Of a stretch of DNA of 21,703 nucleotides, positions 6,881 to 14,260 are shown one piece after another (within the stretch, counting starts at the first letter, position 1; each line of letters starts with the position of its first letter). A program made the translations under genes and the position numbers. The DNA is from Halieaceae bacterium (GTDB taxonomy: Bacteria; Pseudomonadota; Gammaproteobacteria; Pseudomonadales; Halieaceae): NCBI GenBank assembly GCA_011524755.1, contig WTJR01000171.1:1-21703 (forward strand), read 5' to 3'. The notes beneath the pieces are model-generated. The model searched no databases. It saw only the letters and a program-made list of their open reading frames with translations, and had not been told where the DNA came from.

Positions 6881-8248
6881 CTATTTTACGTTGTAAAACG
6901 CTGCCGTCTTATCCAGAGCCGAGGTCAGTTTTGATACGAGCGCATCCACTTCTTCAGTCGATGTCACAAACGGTGGCGACATAATCATCGCATCACCTGT
7001 TTGTCGCACCATCAGTCCGTTTTCAATGGCTCTATCGCGGGTGTATACGGCGCCCCCAGACTCCGGTGCCAAACGCTCCCGCGACCCTTTGTCTTTCACC
7101 AGTTCGACCGCAGCGACCAGACCTTTTGCTCTCACCTGTCCGACAACCGGATGATCCACCAGCGACTCAAGCGCCTGAGCGAAGTAAGGTGCCAGATCGT
7201 TGGCAGACGATTCGAGAATAGACGTGTTTTGAAGCACGTCCATGGTTGCAAGCCCAGCCGCACATGAGGCTGGGTGACCCGAATAGGTCAAACCATGCGC
7301 AAACTCACCGCCATGGCCCAGCAAGACATCGGCCACTTTGTCACTAACGAGGCTTCCGCCAAGGGGCATGTAGCCATTGGTGACGGCCTTCGCAAACGTG
7401 ATGAGATCGGGCTTCGTTCCATAAGTTTGGAAGCCAAACAAATTACCGGTCCGACCAAAGCCACAAATTACCTCGTCAGAAATAAACAAGATATCGCGCT
7501 CATCCAAAATCTTCTGAACCGCTGGCCAATAGGTATCAGGCGGAATGATGACACCACCGGCACCTTGAATAGGCTCAGCGATGAACGCTGCGATGTTGTC
7601 CTCGCCGAGCTCATCAATTTTCTTCGCCAACTCGTTTGCTGCCCACAGCCCAAACTCGTCAGGACTCATATCGCCACCCAACTCGAACCAGTAAGGTTGC
7701 TCAATGTGGCGGATGTAGTCCAACCCCTGAGTTTGCTCGTGCATGGTGCTCATGCCGCCCAATGAGGCGGCTGCGATAGTGCTGCCGTGGTAGGCATTCT
7801 TACGACTGATGATTAGCCGCTTGCTCGGCTTACCCAGCAGCTCGTAATACCGATGCACAAACTTGATCTGCGTGTCGTTTGCCTCAGATCCCGAGTTTGT
7901 GAAGAACACCTTATTAAAGTTGGCCGGCGCCATGTCGCAGAGACGCGTCGCCAGCTCGACCGCGGGTTGGTTAGAGCACTTGAAGAAATTGTTGTAGAAC
8001 GGAAGCTCCATTAACTGATCAGCGACCGCTTTCTTGATGCCATCCTGGCTGTAGCCAAGACTGCAGCACCATAGACCAGACATCGCATCTTGAATCTTAT
8101 TGCCGTCGGAGTCGTATATGTAAATGTGCTCAGCGCGGCTTACAATGCGACCACCATTTGCCGCGTAATCACGAAAATCAGTGAACGGATGCAAATGATG
8201 CTGTTGATCAAGTTGTCGTAGCTGATTCGTTTCTAAGGTCGCATTCAC
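6881..8248 (-). CDS. spuC: Class III PLP aminotransferase, SpuC-like (putrescine/omega-amine:pyruvate)
   Basis: This 455-residue fold-type I PLP enzyme keeps family-typical segments: DAMSGLWCCSLGY (54-66), FFTNSGSEAND (115-125), AFIAEPIQGAGGV (221-233), FISDEVICGFGRTG (255-268, PLP-binding D258) and FAKAVTNGYMPLGG with Schiff-base Lys287. Overall it resembles SpuC-type putrescine-pyruvate aminotransferases, including QPYWFELGGDMSPDEFG. Such enzymes transfer an amino group from diamines or omega-amines to pyruvate. The exact amine is inferred. Translation starts at GTG 8248, which has GGAG 8 nt upstream; no ATG in frame is better placed. It is the first gene of a minus-strand set with DUF2878 and the chalcone-isomerase-like gene, and is divergent from the MBL-fold hydrolase. 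Confidence 0.88.
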   Translation of the reverse strand: MNATLETNQLRQLDQQHHLHPFTDFRDYAANGGRIVSRAEHIYIYDSDGNKIQDAMSGLWCCSLGYSQDGIKKAVADQLMELPFYNNFFKCSNQPAVELATRLCDMAPANFNKVFFTNSGSEANDTQIKFVHRYYELLGKPSKRLIISRKNAYHGSTIAAASLGGMSTMHEQTQGLDYIRHIEQPYWFELGGDMSPDEFGLWAANELAKKIDELGEDNIAAFIAEPIQGAGGVIIPPDTYWPAVQKILDERDILFISDEVICGFGRTGNLFGFQTYGTKPDLITFAKAVTNGYMPLGGSLVSDKVADVLLGHGGEFAHGLTYSGHPASCAAGLATMDVLQNTSILESSANDLAPYFAQALESLVDHPVVGQVRAKGLVAAVELVKDKGSRERLAPESGGAVYTRDRAIENGLMVRQTGDAMIMSPPFVTSTEEVDALVSKLTSALDKTAAFYNVK

Positions 8249-8300
8249 GGTATCATCTCCAGTTGATGGTTATATTGTCCACAAGCACGCTCGGCGGCGC

Positions 8301-8329
8301 CTTACCCCGATCGGGTAAGAGCGCTCTTA
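8301..8329. promoter_or_regulatory. Two overlapping inverted repeats between spuC-like and MBL genes
   Basis: In the 100-bp divergent gap, CTTACCC-CGATC-GGGTAAG (8301-8319) overlaps the perfect 14-bp palindrome TAAGAGCGCTCTTA (8316-8329). They share TAAG, so the two pairings are mutually exclusive in RNA and adjacent on DNA. The element sits 20-48 nt upstream of the ATG at 8349, just before the AAGGAA Shine-Dalgarno (8333-8338). It may be an operator for a dimeric repressor, or a leader that switches between two hairpins. Symmetry is seen; role is inferred. Confidence 0.5.
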
Positions 8330-8348
8330 TTCAAGGAAATTCCAAAGA

Positions 8349-9437
8349 ATGTTGGTGAACGAAGAATACAGGGGACTCGTCTATCCCTGGGGACGAAAGA
8401 GTCCCGTTGGATACGGTGAGCCACTCGAAGTCGCGCCCGGGGTCTGGTGGGTGCGATTTGAAATGCCTGGCGGGCTCGACCACATCAACATTTGGTTGCT
8501 CGAAGAGGCAGACGGTTGGACGGTTGTGGACACCTGCATGAAACTCGATAGCGCTAAGGCGCAATGGGAGTCACTTTTCACGGGATTTATGCAAGGAAAA
8601 CCGATTGTTCGTGTCATTTGTACCCACTTACACCCCGATCACATCGGTTTGGCCGGATGGCTCTGCGAGCGCTTTGATTGCGAGGTGTGGATGACGCGAA
8701 GCGAATACTTAAACGGCAGTCTGCTTCTTAGCTACACCTCCGACGAGGTACCGAGTACGGCGCTGCAGTTTTATAAGCGCGCCGGTTTCAGTGATGACAT
8801 GATGGCGAGCTACCAGCAGCGTTTTGGTACCTTCGGAAAAATGTCCGAACCATTGCCGCACAGTTATCGACGCATTGTGGACCTAGAGACGATTAATATC
8901 GGCGATCATTATTGGCAGGTGGTTATCGGCCAAGGCCACTCTCCCGAGCACGCCTGTCTGTATTGCCCGGGTCTAAAGCTCATCATTGCCGGCGACCAAA
9001 TTCTCCCAAGAATTACGCCTAACGTATCGGTATTCCCCACTGAGCCAGATGGCAACCCGCTGGAGTATTGGCTGTCCTCAAACACCCGCCTACTCGATAT
9101 TCTGCCAGAAGATCTGCTGGTACTACCCGCACACCAGTCGCCATTCAAAGGCGCGAGAACACGTCTCAACCAGATTATAGACAGCCATCGTCAATCACTT
9201 GCGAGGCTCTATAACAACTTGGCTGAGGCGAAGACCGTTCCCGAATGCTTCGTGCATCTGTTTAATCGCGAGTTGAAGGAACACGAAGTGCACTTGGCCA
9301 CAGGTGAAACCATTGCGCACCTGAACTACTTGGTTCAGCGCGGTAACGTCACTCGCGACGTCAATGCCGATGGACTTTACACCTACACTGCCAACCCAAA
9401 CTCGGAGTTCATCCACGCAGATGACGTCGCTGCTTAA
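8349..9437 (+). CDS. MBL-fold metallo-hydrolase
   Basis: This 362-residue protein of the metallo-beta-lactamase superfamily has zinc-site motif THLHPDHIG (H93, H95, D97, H98), then H197/H201 in GQGHSPEHACLY, D216 in IIAGDQIL and H262 in LPAHQSP. This is a complete dinuclear metal site, so an active hydrolase or glyoxalase-like enzyme is likely. The C-terminal part, about residues 280-355 (including EHEVHLATGETIAHLNYL), looks like the small winged-helix-like extension of LACTB2-type members. The substrate is not assignable; thioester, lactone and ester hydrolysis all occur in this family. Its stop overlaps the start of the HSL-family esterase by 17 nt, so the two are cotranslated. The upstream overlapping repeats may control it. 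Confidence 0.88.
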   Translation: MLVNEEYRGLVYPWGRKSPVGYGEPLEVAPGVWWVRFEMPGGLDHINIWLLEEADGWTVVDTCMKLDSAKAQWESLFTGFMQGKPIVRVICTHLHPDHIGLAGWLCERFDCEVWMTRSEYLNGSLLLSYTSDEVPSTALQFYKRAGFSDDMMASYQQRFGTFGKMSEPLPHSYRRIVDLETINIGDHYWQVVIGQGHSPEHACLYCPGLKLIIAGDQILPRITPNVSVFPTEPDGNPLEYWLSSNTRLLDILPEDLLVLPAHQSPFKGARTRLNQIIDSHRQSLARLYNNLAEAKTVPECFVHLFNRELKEHEVHLATGETIAHLNYLVQRGNVTRDVNADGLYTYTANPNSEFIHADDVAA

Positions 9438-10350
9438 CCGGTTCATTGCGCGAGCAGCGCGCCATCTCTACCTGCGCCGCCACGAAAAGCTGTGGGATGG
9501 TGTTTCACTGGACCCCGTTGCAGTCAGCAATCTTTGTGTTGAGCTAGACGGCCGCCAGGTAGGGTTACGCATGTACCATGGCAATGCGGATAAACCCATG
9601 GTGATTTATGCACACGGCGGCGGCTTCGTCGTGGGTAACCTCGAGACTCACGATCGATTTTGTCGAGCGCTGAGTTTAAATAGCGGCTGTAGCCTTATTT
9701 CGATCGACTACCGGCTTGCCCCAGAGCACGTCTTCCCCGCAGCGCATGACGACTGCCTGGAAGCAACGAAGTGGGTACTCGACAACTTGGATAATCTCGC
9801 CCCTAACAACGGTCTGTTCATCCTCGCGGGCGATAGCGCTGGCGGAAACCTTGCCATCGCCTCGACATTGGCGCTTCAGGAACGCTACGGCATCGCTGGC
9901 TGTTTGGCGATCTATCCCGCCACTCAGCATTACATCAGTGATTTACCCTCCTACACCGAGCACGCTAAAACGGGTCTTGTACCAGCGCGGCACATGCGAT
10001 GGTTCTGCGATACCTATCTGAATGGTATGGCACCGGCTGATCCCGTATTGGAGCGAATGTTCCCGGGACGGCGGACAACGCTTAACTTATTCCCCAGGAC
10101 ACTGATAATTACAGCCGAGCGAGATCCAATTCGTGACGACGGGGCTAGGTTTGCCGTGAGGCTTCACCGATCAGGCTGCAAGATAACCTATAAGCACCTG
10201 CCACAGGCAAGCCATGGATTCGTATGCTCTGAGGGCGACTCAGAGCATTTTAGGGAAGCTGTGCGGATTGCGAGCCAGTGGCTAGCGACACCGCTTATTC
10301 TGAAATCGCCTCAAGAAGATTTAGAATCTCCGACTTCTCAAGCTGTCTAG
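9421..10350 (+). CDS. Alpha/beta hydrolase, hormone-sensitive-lipase-family (family IV) esterase
   Basis: This 309-residue protein has the HSL-family signature: oxyanion-loop HGGG (65-68), nucleophile elbow GDSAGGN with Ser139, and probable catalytic Asp235 and His265 (ASHGF). It hydrolyses esters of short or medium acyl chains in known relatives. The start at 9421 is chosen because the family begins near there and it overlaps the MBL-gene stop (9435-9437); an in-frame opening at 9364 would only add residues overlapping that gene. The 3' end overlaps the convergent iron-type alcohol dehydrogenase gene by 56 nt (10295-10350). It works plausibly in the same pathway as the MBL protein, but the substrate is unknown. 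No signal peptide; cytoplasmic. Confidence 0.9.
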   Translation: MTSLLNRFIARAARHLYLRRHEKLWDGVSLDPVAVSNLCVELDGRQVGLRMYHGNADKPMVIYAHGGGFVVGNLETHDRFCRALSLNSGCSLISIDYRLAPEHVFPAAHDDCLEATKWVLDNLDNLAPNNGLFILAGDSAGGNLAIASTLALQERYGIAGCLAIYPATQHYISDLPSYTEHAKTGLVPARHMRWFCDTYLNGMAPADPVLERMFPGRRTTLNLFPRTLIITAERDPIRDDGARFAVRLHRSGCKITYKHLPQASHGFVCSEGDSEHFREAVRIASQWLATPLILKSPQEDLESPTSQAV

Positions 10351-11500
10351 GACAGAAGTAACCATCACCCTCGTCCATGGCCGCCTCGGCAATAACATCA
10401 AACTTATCACGCTTGATGCGTGGGTCCGTCGGAGCAATGCCCACATCGGCAATCAGCTTTTCGACCTCAGCAATGAACGCCCGTGCCCGTGTCTCCGGAT
10501 GACCCGAATCTGAAATACCGGTTGCCACAGCAAGCTCAGCTAAGCGATCGACCGCCGTATCTCCGTAAAGCGTCAGCACGTGTGGTAGCACCAACGCATT
10601 CGCGTGCCCGTGGGGTATACCGAAATTGGCGCCTAGCTGATGCGCGATAGCGTGTACGTTACCGACATTGACTTGGTTAATGGCGACGCCCGCGTTATAA
10701 GCCGCAAGCGCCATACCCTCTCGCGCATCCATATTGCCAGGCTCCTCACAGGCCATTCGAAGCCATCGAAAAACGCCTTGAACGGATATACGGCCCATTT
10801 CGGTCCGGTTACCACGCTCCCAGGTCGAGATGTAAGCCTCGATACCATGTGTTAACGCATCGATACCCGTCGCCGCTGTGATGGGCTTAGGTAAACCCAC
10901 CATGAGACAGGCATCCAAAGCGACTGCCTTCGGATGGATGGCTTCACCACCAATGATCTCTTTCTTGTGTGAAGCCTGGTTTGTAATAACGGCGCCCATG
11001 GTCGCTTCGCTGCCCGTGCCCGACGTCGTTGGAATCACGAACAATGGCGCCGCTTCATCGGGACCATTGCCCATGCCCGCCCACTTGGTCATATCGCCGT
11101 CGTTATACTTCCTAAACGCGATGACTTTTGCGCAATCAATAGACGAACCACCGCCAACGGCGAGGATCGCGGTCGCACCGGACTCTTTCAGAATGCGCGC
11201 GCCTTCCTCTACGTGTCCGTACGTAGGATCAGGGTCTACTTTGTCGTACCAAGTTAGCGTTACGCCATCGCGGTTGAGGCCAGCAACAGCCTCGTCTGCC
11301 AGGCCGAGATCTCTGAGCGCTCTGTCCGTTACCACCAGAACCGAGGTATGTCCTAGCTCGACGATACGATCACACAGGCGTGCGCAACTCGCTTTACCGA
11401 CAAACGCCATGTAGTTGCCTTTCGGCTTCCCTGCAATGACTTTTGCCATTGCAAAAAAGATTCGGTTTTTGAGCTTACGAAGAAACATTGGTTTAGCCAT
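10295..11500 (-). CDS. Iron-type (group III) NAD(P)-dependent alcohol dehydrogenase
   Basis: This is a 401-residue protein. An in-frame extension to 11551 exists, but MAKPMFLRKL at 11500 is preceded by AGGGG at good spacing and is the better start. Motifs are GGGSSID (117-123) for dinucleotide binding and TTSGTGSE (158-165). The metal residues expected from the FucO comparison are D214, H218, H283 and H297 (IDALTHGIE, NVHAIAHQLG, IPHGHANA). The protein should reduce or oxidise a primary alcohol/aldehyde with NAD(P). The substrate class is not visible. It is transcribed opposite to the HSL esterase, whose 3' end it overlaps by 56 nt, and is divergent from the quinone oxidoreductase. Confidence 0.9.
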   Translation of the reverse strand: MAKPMFLRKLKNRIFFAMAKVIAGKPKGNYMAFVGKASCARLCDRIVELGHTSVLVVTDRALRDLGLADEAVAGLNRDGVTLTWYDKVDPDPTYGHVEEGARILKESGATAILAVGGGSSIDCAKVIAFRKYNDGDMTKWAGMGNGPDEAAPLFVIPTTSGTGSEATMGAVITNQASHKKEIIGGEAIHPKAVALDACLMVGLPKPITAATGIDALTHGIEAYISTWERGNRTEMGRISVQGVFRWLRMACEEPGNMDAREGMALAAYNAGVAINQVNVGNVHAIAHQLGANFGIPHGHANALVLPHVLTLYGDTAVDRLAELAVATGISDSGHPETRARAFIAEVEKLIADVGIAPTDPRIKRDKFDVIAEAAMDEGDGYFCPRQLEKSEILNLLEAISE

Positions 11501-11602
11501 GATTTGCCCCTGACTTTGCTGCAACACGCGATTAGCCGCTATGCTCGCCAAATTGTTGTATTTTGTTTTTAACAGTAACTCGAGGATCGATTAAGCGCCA
11601 CT

Positions 11603-12577
11603 ATGTCACACCACTATATTCACATAGAAGACCCTGAAACCCTCGAGCTGAGAGAGGCCGAAGACCTAAGCTGTGCTGCCGACGAAGTTGTCATCGATGT
11701 GGCTTATGCCGGTATCAATAGAGCAGACGTGCTGCAGCGCATGGGGTTTTATCCACCGCCTGAAGATGCAAGCCCTGTCATGGGGCTCGAGGTGTCGGGA
11801 ACGATCCGCATAGCGGGCGAGCGCAGCGGCTTCGCCACGGGTGAGCGGGTCTGCGCGCTGGTTCATGGTGGCGGCTATGCGACACAGGCCAAGGCCAAAG
11901 CAGAGTGCACCTTGCGCGTGCCCGCAGCGATTGACATGAAAGTTGCAGCCTGCCTTCCCGAGGCATTTCTCACGGTCTGGTACAACGTCGTTGTTCGTGC
12001 CGGACTGAAACCCGGCGAGACCTTGCTCGTGCACGGTGGCACCAGCGGTATCGGCAACATTGCAGTACAGCTCGGTAAGTCGATGAACTGTCGTGTCATT
12101 GCAACAGCAGGCTCAGCCGATAAGTGTCAGCTGCTTGCCGATATCGGCGCCGATTTGAGTCTGAACTACAATGAGGCACCACTGACAGAGCAGTGCACGC
12201 AGCACGGTGTGTTAGGGGGTGTGGATGTCGTACTTGATATGGTCGGCGGTGATTTCGAACAATTTAATCTCGAGTGTCTTGCCGTTGATGGACGAATTGC
12301 CTGCATCGGGCTGATGCGGGGCGGCCAGGCCACAATCGACCTGACACAACTGCTTATGAAGCGCGCAACCTTGACCGGCAGCACCTTACGGCGCCTGACC
12401 CACGAGGAGAAAGCGCGATGTTTCCGCGATGTTGATGAGCAGCTCATGCCACTCGTCGAGAGCGGTCAAATGCGCCCGCTCATGGACAAGACATTCGAAC
12501 TAAAGGATGCCCTCGAAGCACAGACCTACATGTCCTCTGGTGCTCACGCTGGAAAACTGTTGTTAAGTTGCGCATAA
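11603..12577 (+). CDS. NAD(P)H:quinone oxidoreductase, PIG3/zeta-crystallin type (zinc-free MDR)
   Basis: This 324-residue medium-chain dehydrogenase/reductase has the substrate-side block YAGINRADVLQRMGFYPPPE (35-54) and the Rossmann motif LVHGGTSGIGNIAVQLG (142-158). GINRADVLQR.G.YPPP is the PIG3-type quinone oxidoreductase signature; it lacks the zinc ligands of alcohol dehydrogenases. It reduces quinones or enals with NADPH, and the true substrate is unknown. It is divergent from the alcohol dehydrogenase (102 bp between starts) and is followed by a hairpin at 12581. Its Shine-Dalgarno is poor: AGGA at 11583-11586 is 16 nt away. Confidence 0.88.
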   Translation: MSHHYIHIEDPETLELREAEDLSCAADEVVIDVAYAGINRADVLQRMGFYPPPEDASPVMGLEVSGTIRIAGERSGFATGERVCALVHGGGYATQAKAKAECTLRVPAAIDMKVAACLPEAFLTVWYNVVVRAGLKPGETLLVHGGTSGIGNIAVQLGKSMNCRVIATAGSADKCQLLADIGADLSLNYNEAPLTEQCTQHGVLGGVDVVLDMVGGDFEQFNLECLAVDGRIACIGLMRGGQATIDLTQLLMKRATLTGSTLRRLTHEEKARCFRDVDEQLMPLVESGQMRPLMDKTFELKDALEAQTYMSSGAHAGKLLLSCA

Positions 12578-12580
12578 AGC

Positions 12581-12600
12581 TAGGACAGTATGCTGTCCTA
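12581..12600. terminator. Hairpin in the convergent 3' gap after the quinone oxidoreductase
   Basis: TAGGACAG-TATG-CTGTCCTA is a perfect 8-bp stem with a 4-nt loop in the 39-bp gap between convergent genes. It lacks a plus-strand T-run; the minus-strand flank has only GCTTTA. It fits an RNA 3'-end hairpin serving either or both genes. Classic Rho-independent termination is not shown. Confidence 0.45.
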
Positions 12601-12616
12601 ATAGCGCCACAGCAGG

Positions 12617-13072
12617 TTAGTCCGACTGACCGGCGGGCCCATGAGTTAACAACTGAAATAACAAGCCCGAGACCGCTCCTGTTGCAGCATGTGCAAATAG
12701 CCCCGCCGTTGTTCGGGTCGAGGCGACAACCACACCACCGGATCCCATCACCGCATCAAAGCTTAGATAGAATGTCATTAGCGACAGTGCGCCAACTCCC
12801 GCGTAGGTTGCCCGCGCGATAACTGTGGTCACCGCCCGATTGCGGAGTACAAGGCCCAGCAACCAAAAGCAGATGGCATGTAATATGAGGTATAAGGGTA
12901 GATAAATGGTCCCCAGACCCACCCACTCCTTGGCAATCATGTCCAGTCGGTCCGATAGGCTGACCTCGATACCAAAACCAACCAAGGTCGCTGCACTCAC
13001 CGATGCGTTGATCACAATGCTCAGGCTGTAACCAACCAAAACTGCCACCAGCAGACTTATCACCCACCTCAT
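12617..13072 (-). CDS. Small integral membrane protein, family not recognised
   Basis: The 151-residue protein starts MRWVISLLVAVLVGYSLSI. An upstream extension in frame to 13132 exists, but M at 13072 puts a hydrophobic segment at the start. A TTG 15 codons nearer the upstream end, at position about 13084, cannot be excluded, as GTGGAG lies before it. About four membrane spans are visible: WVISLLVAVLVGYSLSIVIN, YLPLYLILHAICFWLLGLVL, ATYAGVGALSLMTFYLSF and TAGLFAHAATGAVSGLLFQL. I do not recognise a domain. It faces the PQQ-type dehydrogenase divergently (81 bp between starts) and lies convergent to the quinone oxidoreductase, so it has no operon partner here. Function unknown. Confidence 0.65.
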   Translation of the reverse strand: MRWVISLLVAVLVGYSLSIVINASVSAATLVGFGIEVSLSDRLDMIAKEWVGLGTIYLPLYLILHAICFWLLGLVLRNRAVTTVIARATYAGVGALSLMTFYLSFDAVMGSGGVVVASTRTTAGLFAHAATGAVSGLLFQLLTHGPAGQSD

Positions 13073-13153
13073 ATCAACATCCAATTCTTCACTCCACAGA
13101 CGCGGGAATCTTGCGCTATAGTCGGCCGACAATCCAGTTTAGGAAGACGCCTC

Positions 13154-14239
13154 ATGTTTTCACGCCTTTCTTTTAAAGCCTTGCTCGTCTCTGCGCTTTT
13201 CGGTGCAAGCTCGCTCTCACTTGCGGCACTGCAGATGGAGACCATTGCCGAGGGTCTAGACACGCCTTGGTCGGTCGCGGAACTCCCTGACGGGGGGTTC
13301 CTGGTAACCGAGCGTCCCGGAAGCATCAAGCGCGTGGCACCCTCAGGGGAGATGACGGCAGTCACAGGCGTACCTGAAGTCTTCGCCAAACGGCAGGGTG
13401 GGCTTTTCGATGTTGTGCTTCACCCCAACTTTGCTACCAACAATACGGTTTTTCTCGCTTATGCCGCAGGTTCAGAAGACAGTAATCAAACGACCGTAGC
13501 GCGGGGAGTTCTGGACGGAAGCGCCCTGACCGATGTCACCGTTATCTTCGAGGTCAGCCCAACTAAGCGCGGTGGCGGTCACTTCGGAGGTCGTATGGCC
13601 TTTTTGGCCGATGGCACCATGCTGCTGTCGGTCGGTGAGGGCTACACCTTACGTGAAGATGCGCAGAAAACAGGCAGCCAGCTCGGAAAATTGCTACGCA
13701 TGACCGAGACCGGTGAGGCACCTGCCGACAATCCGTTTCCAGACGCGCCTTACGTCTACAGCTACGGCCATCGAAACCCCCAAGGGTTGATCGTCGATGC
13801 GGCAACGCAGTCAATCTGGATGACCGAGCACGGGCCTAAAGGTGGGGACGAACTCAATCGCATTGAAGCCGGCAAGAACTATGGCTGGCCGGCAATTACC
13901 TACGGTGTCGACTACTCGGGCGCCATTATCTCTCCATTTACGGAAGCACCCGGCATGGAGCAGCCGATCACCTATTGGGTGCCCAGTATTGCGACATCGG
14001 GTCTCGCGCTGTACACAAGTTCAGCCATTCCAAGCCTCACGGGTAAGTTGCTCGTCGGTGGGCTCAAGGCCAAAAAGGTGGTCGCGGTTGATGTGTCGGG
14101 AGAAAAGCCTGTTTTAAGTGAGCCATTCCCCGACCTTGAAGCACGTGTTCGCGATGTCCGGGCTCTGAGCGATGGATCGATCGCCGTGATCGATGAAGCC
14201 GGCGGAAAGGTCATTCGAGTCAGCCAAGGCGCAGACTAA
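13154..14239 (+). CDS. Exported PQQ-dependent soluble aldose sugar dehydrogenase (Asd/GSDH family)
   Basis: This 361-residue protein begins with a Sec signal (about residues 1-25, MFSRLSFKALLVSALFGASS). It has the beta-propeller repeats of the soluble glucose/aldose dehydrogenase family. Motifs: EGLDTPWSVAELPDGGFLVTER (33-54), QGGLFDVVLHPNF (81-93), GGHFGGRMAF (141-150, probable catalytic His143), YGHRNPQGL (204-212), TEHGPKGGDELN (224-235) and NYGWPAITYG (242-251). Family members oxidise aldose sugars in the periplasm with PQQ and calcium. Whether this genome can make PQQ is not visible here. It is divergent from the small membrane protein and convergent with the RNase J-like gene, with 21 nt between stops. 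Confidence 0.92.
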   Translation: MFSRLSFKALLVSALFGASSLSLAALQMETIAEGLDTPWSVAELPDGGFLVTERPGSIKRVAPSGEMTAVTGVPEVFAKRQGGLFDVVLHPNFATNNTVFLAYAAGSEDSNQTTVARGVLDGSALTDVTVIFEVSPTKRGGGHFGGRMAFLADGTMLLSVGEGYTLREDAQKTGSQLGKLLRMTETGEAPADNPFPDAPYVYSYGHRNPQGLIVDAATQSIWMTEHGPKGGDELNRIEAGKNYGWPAITYGVDYSGAIISPFTEAPGMEQPITYWVPSIATSGLALYTSSAIPSLTGKLLVGGLKAKKVVAVDVSGEKPVLSEPFPDLEARVRDVRALSDGSIAVIDEAGGKVIRVSQGAD

Positions 14240-14260
14240 GACCCATAGTTGGGGCGCCAG

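Noticed and set aside
7274..7765. Open frame of 163 codons on the plus strand
   Set aside because: It is antisense to the strongly supported SpuC-like aminotransferase and has no recognisable domain or Shine-Dalgarno.
10878..11414. Open frame of 178 codons on the plus strand
   Set aside because: It is antisense to the iron-type alcohol dehydrogenase; its residues are a low-information mix typical of a reverse-frame shadow.
13121..13130. Perfect palindrome GTCGGCCGAC upstream of the PQQ-type dehydrogenase
   Set aside because: Ten bases is short for an operator in GC-rich sequence and there is no second copy or good promoter match around it.
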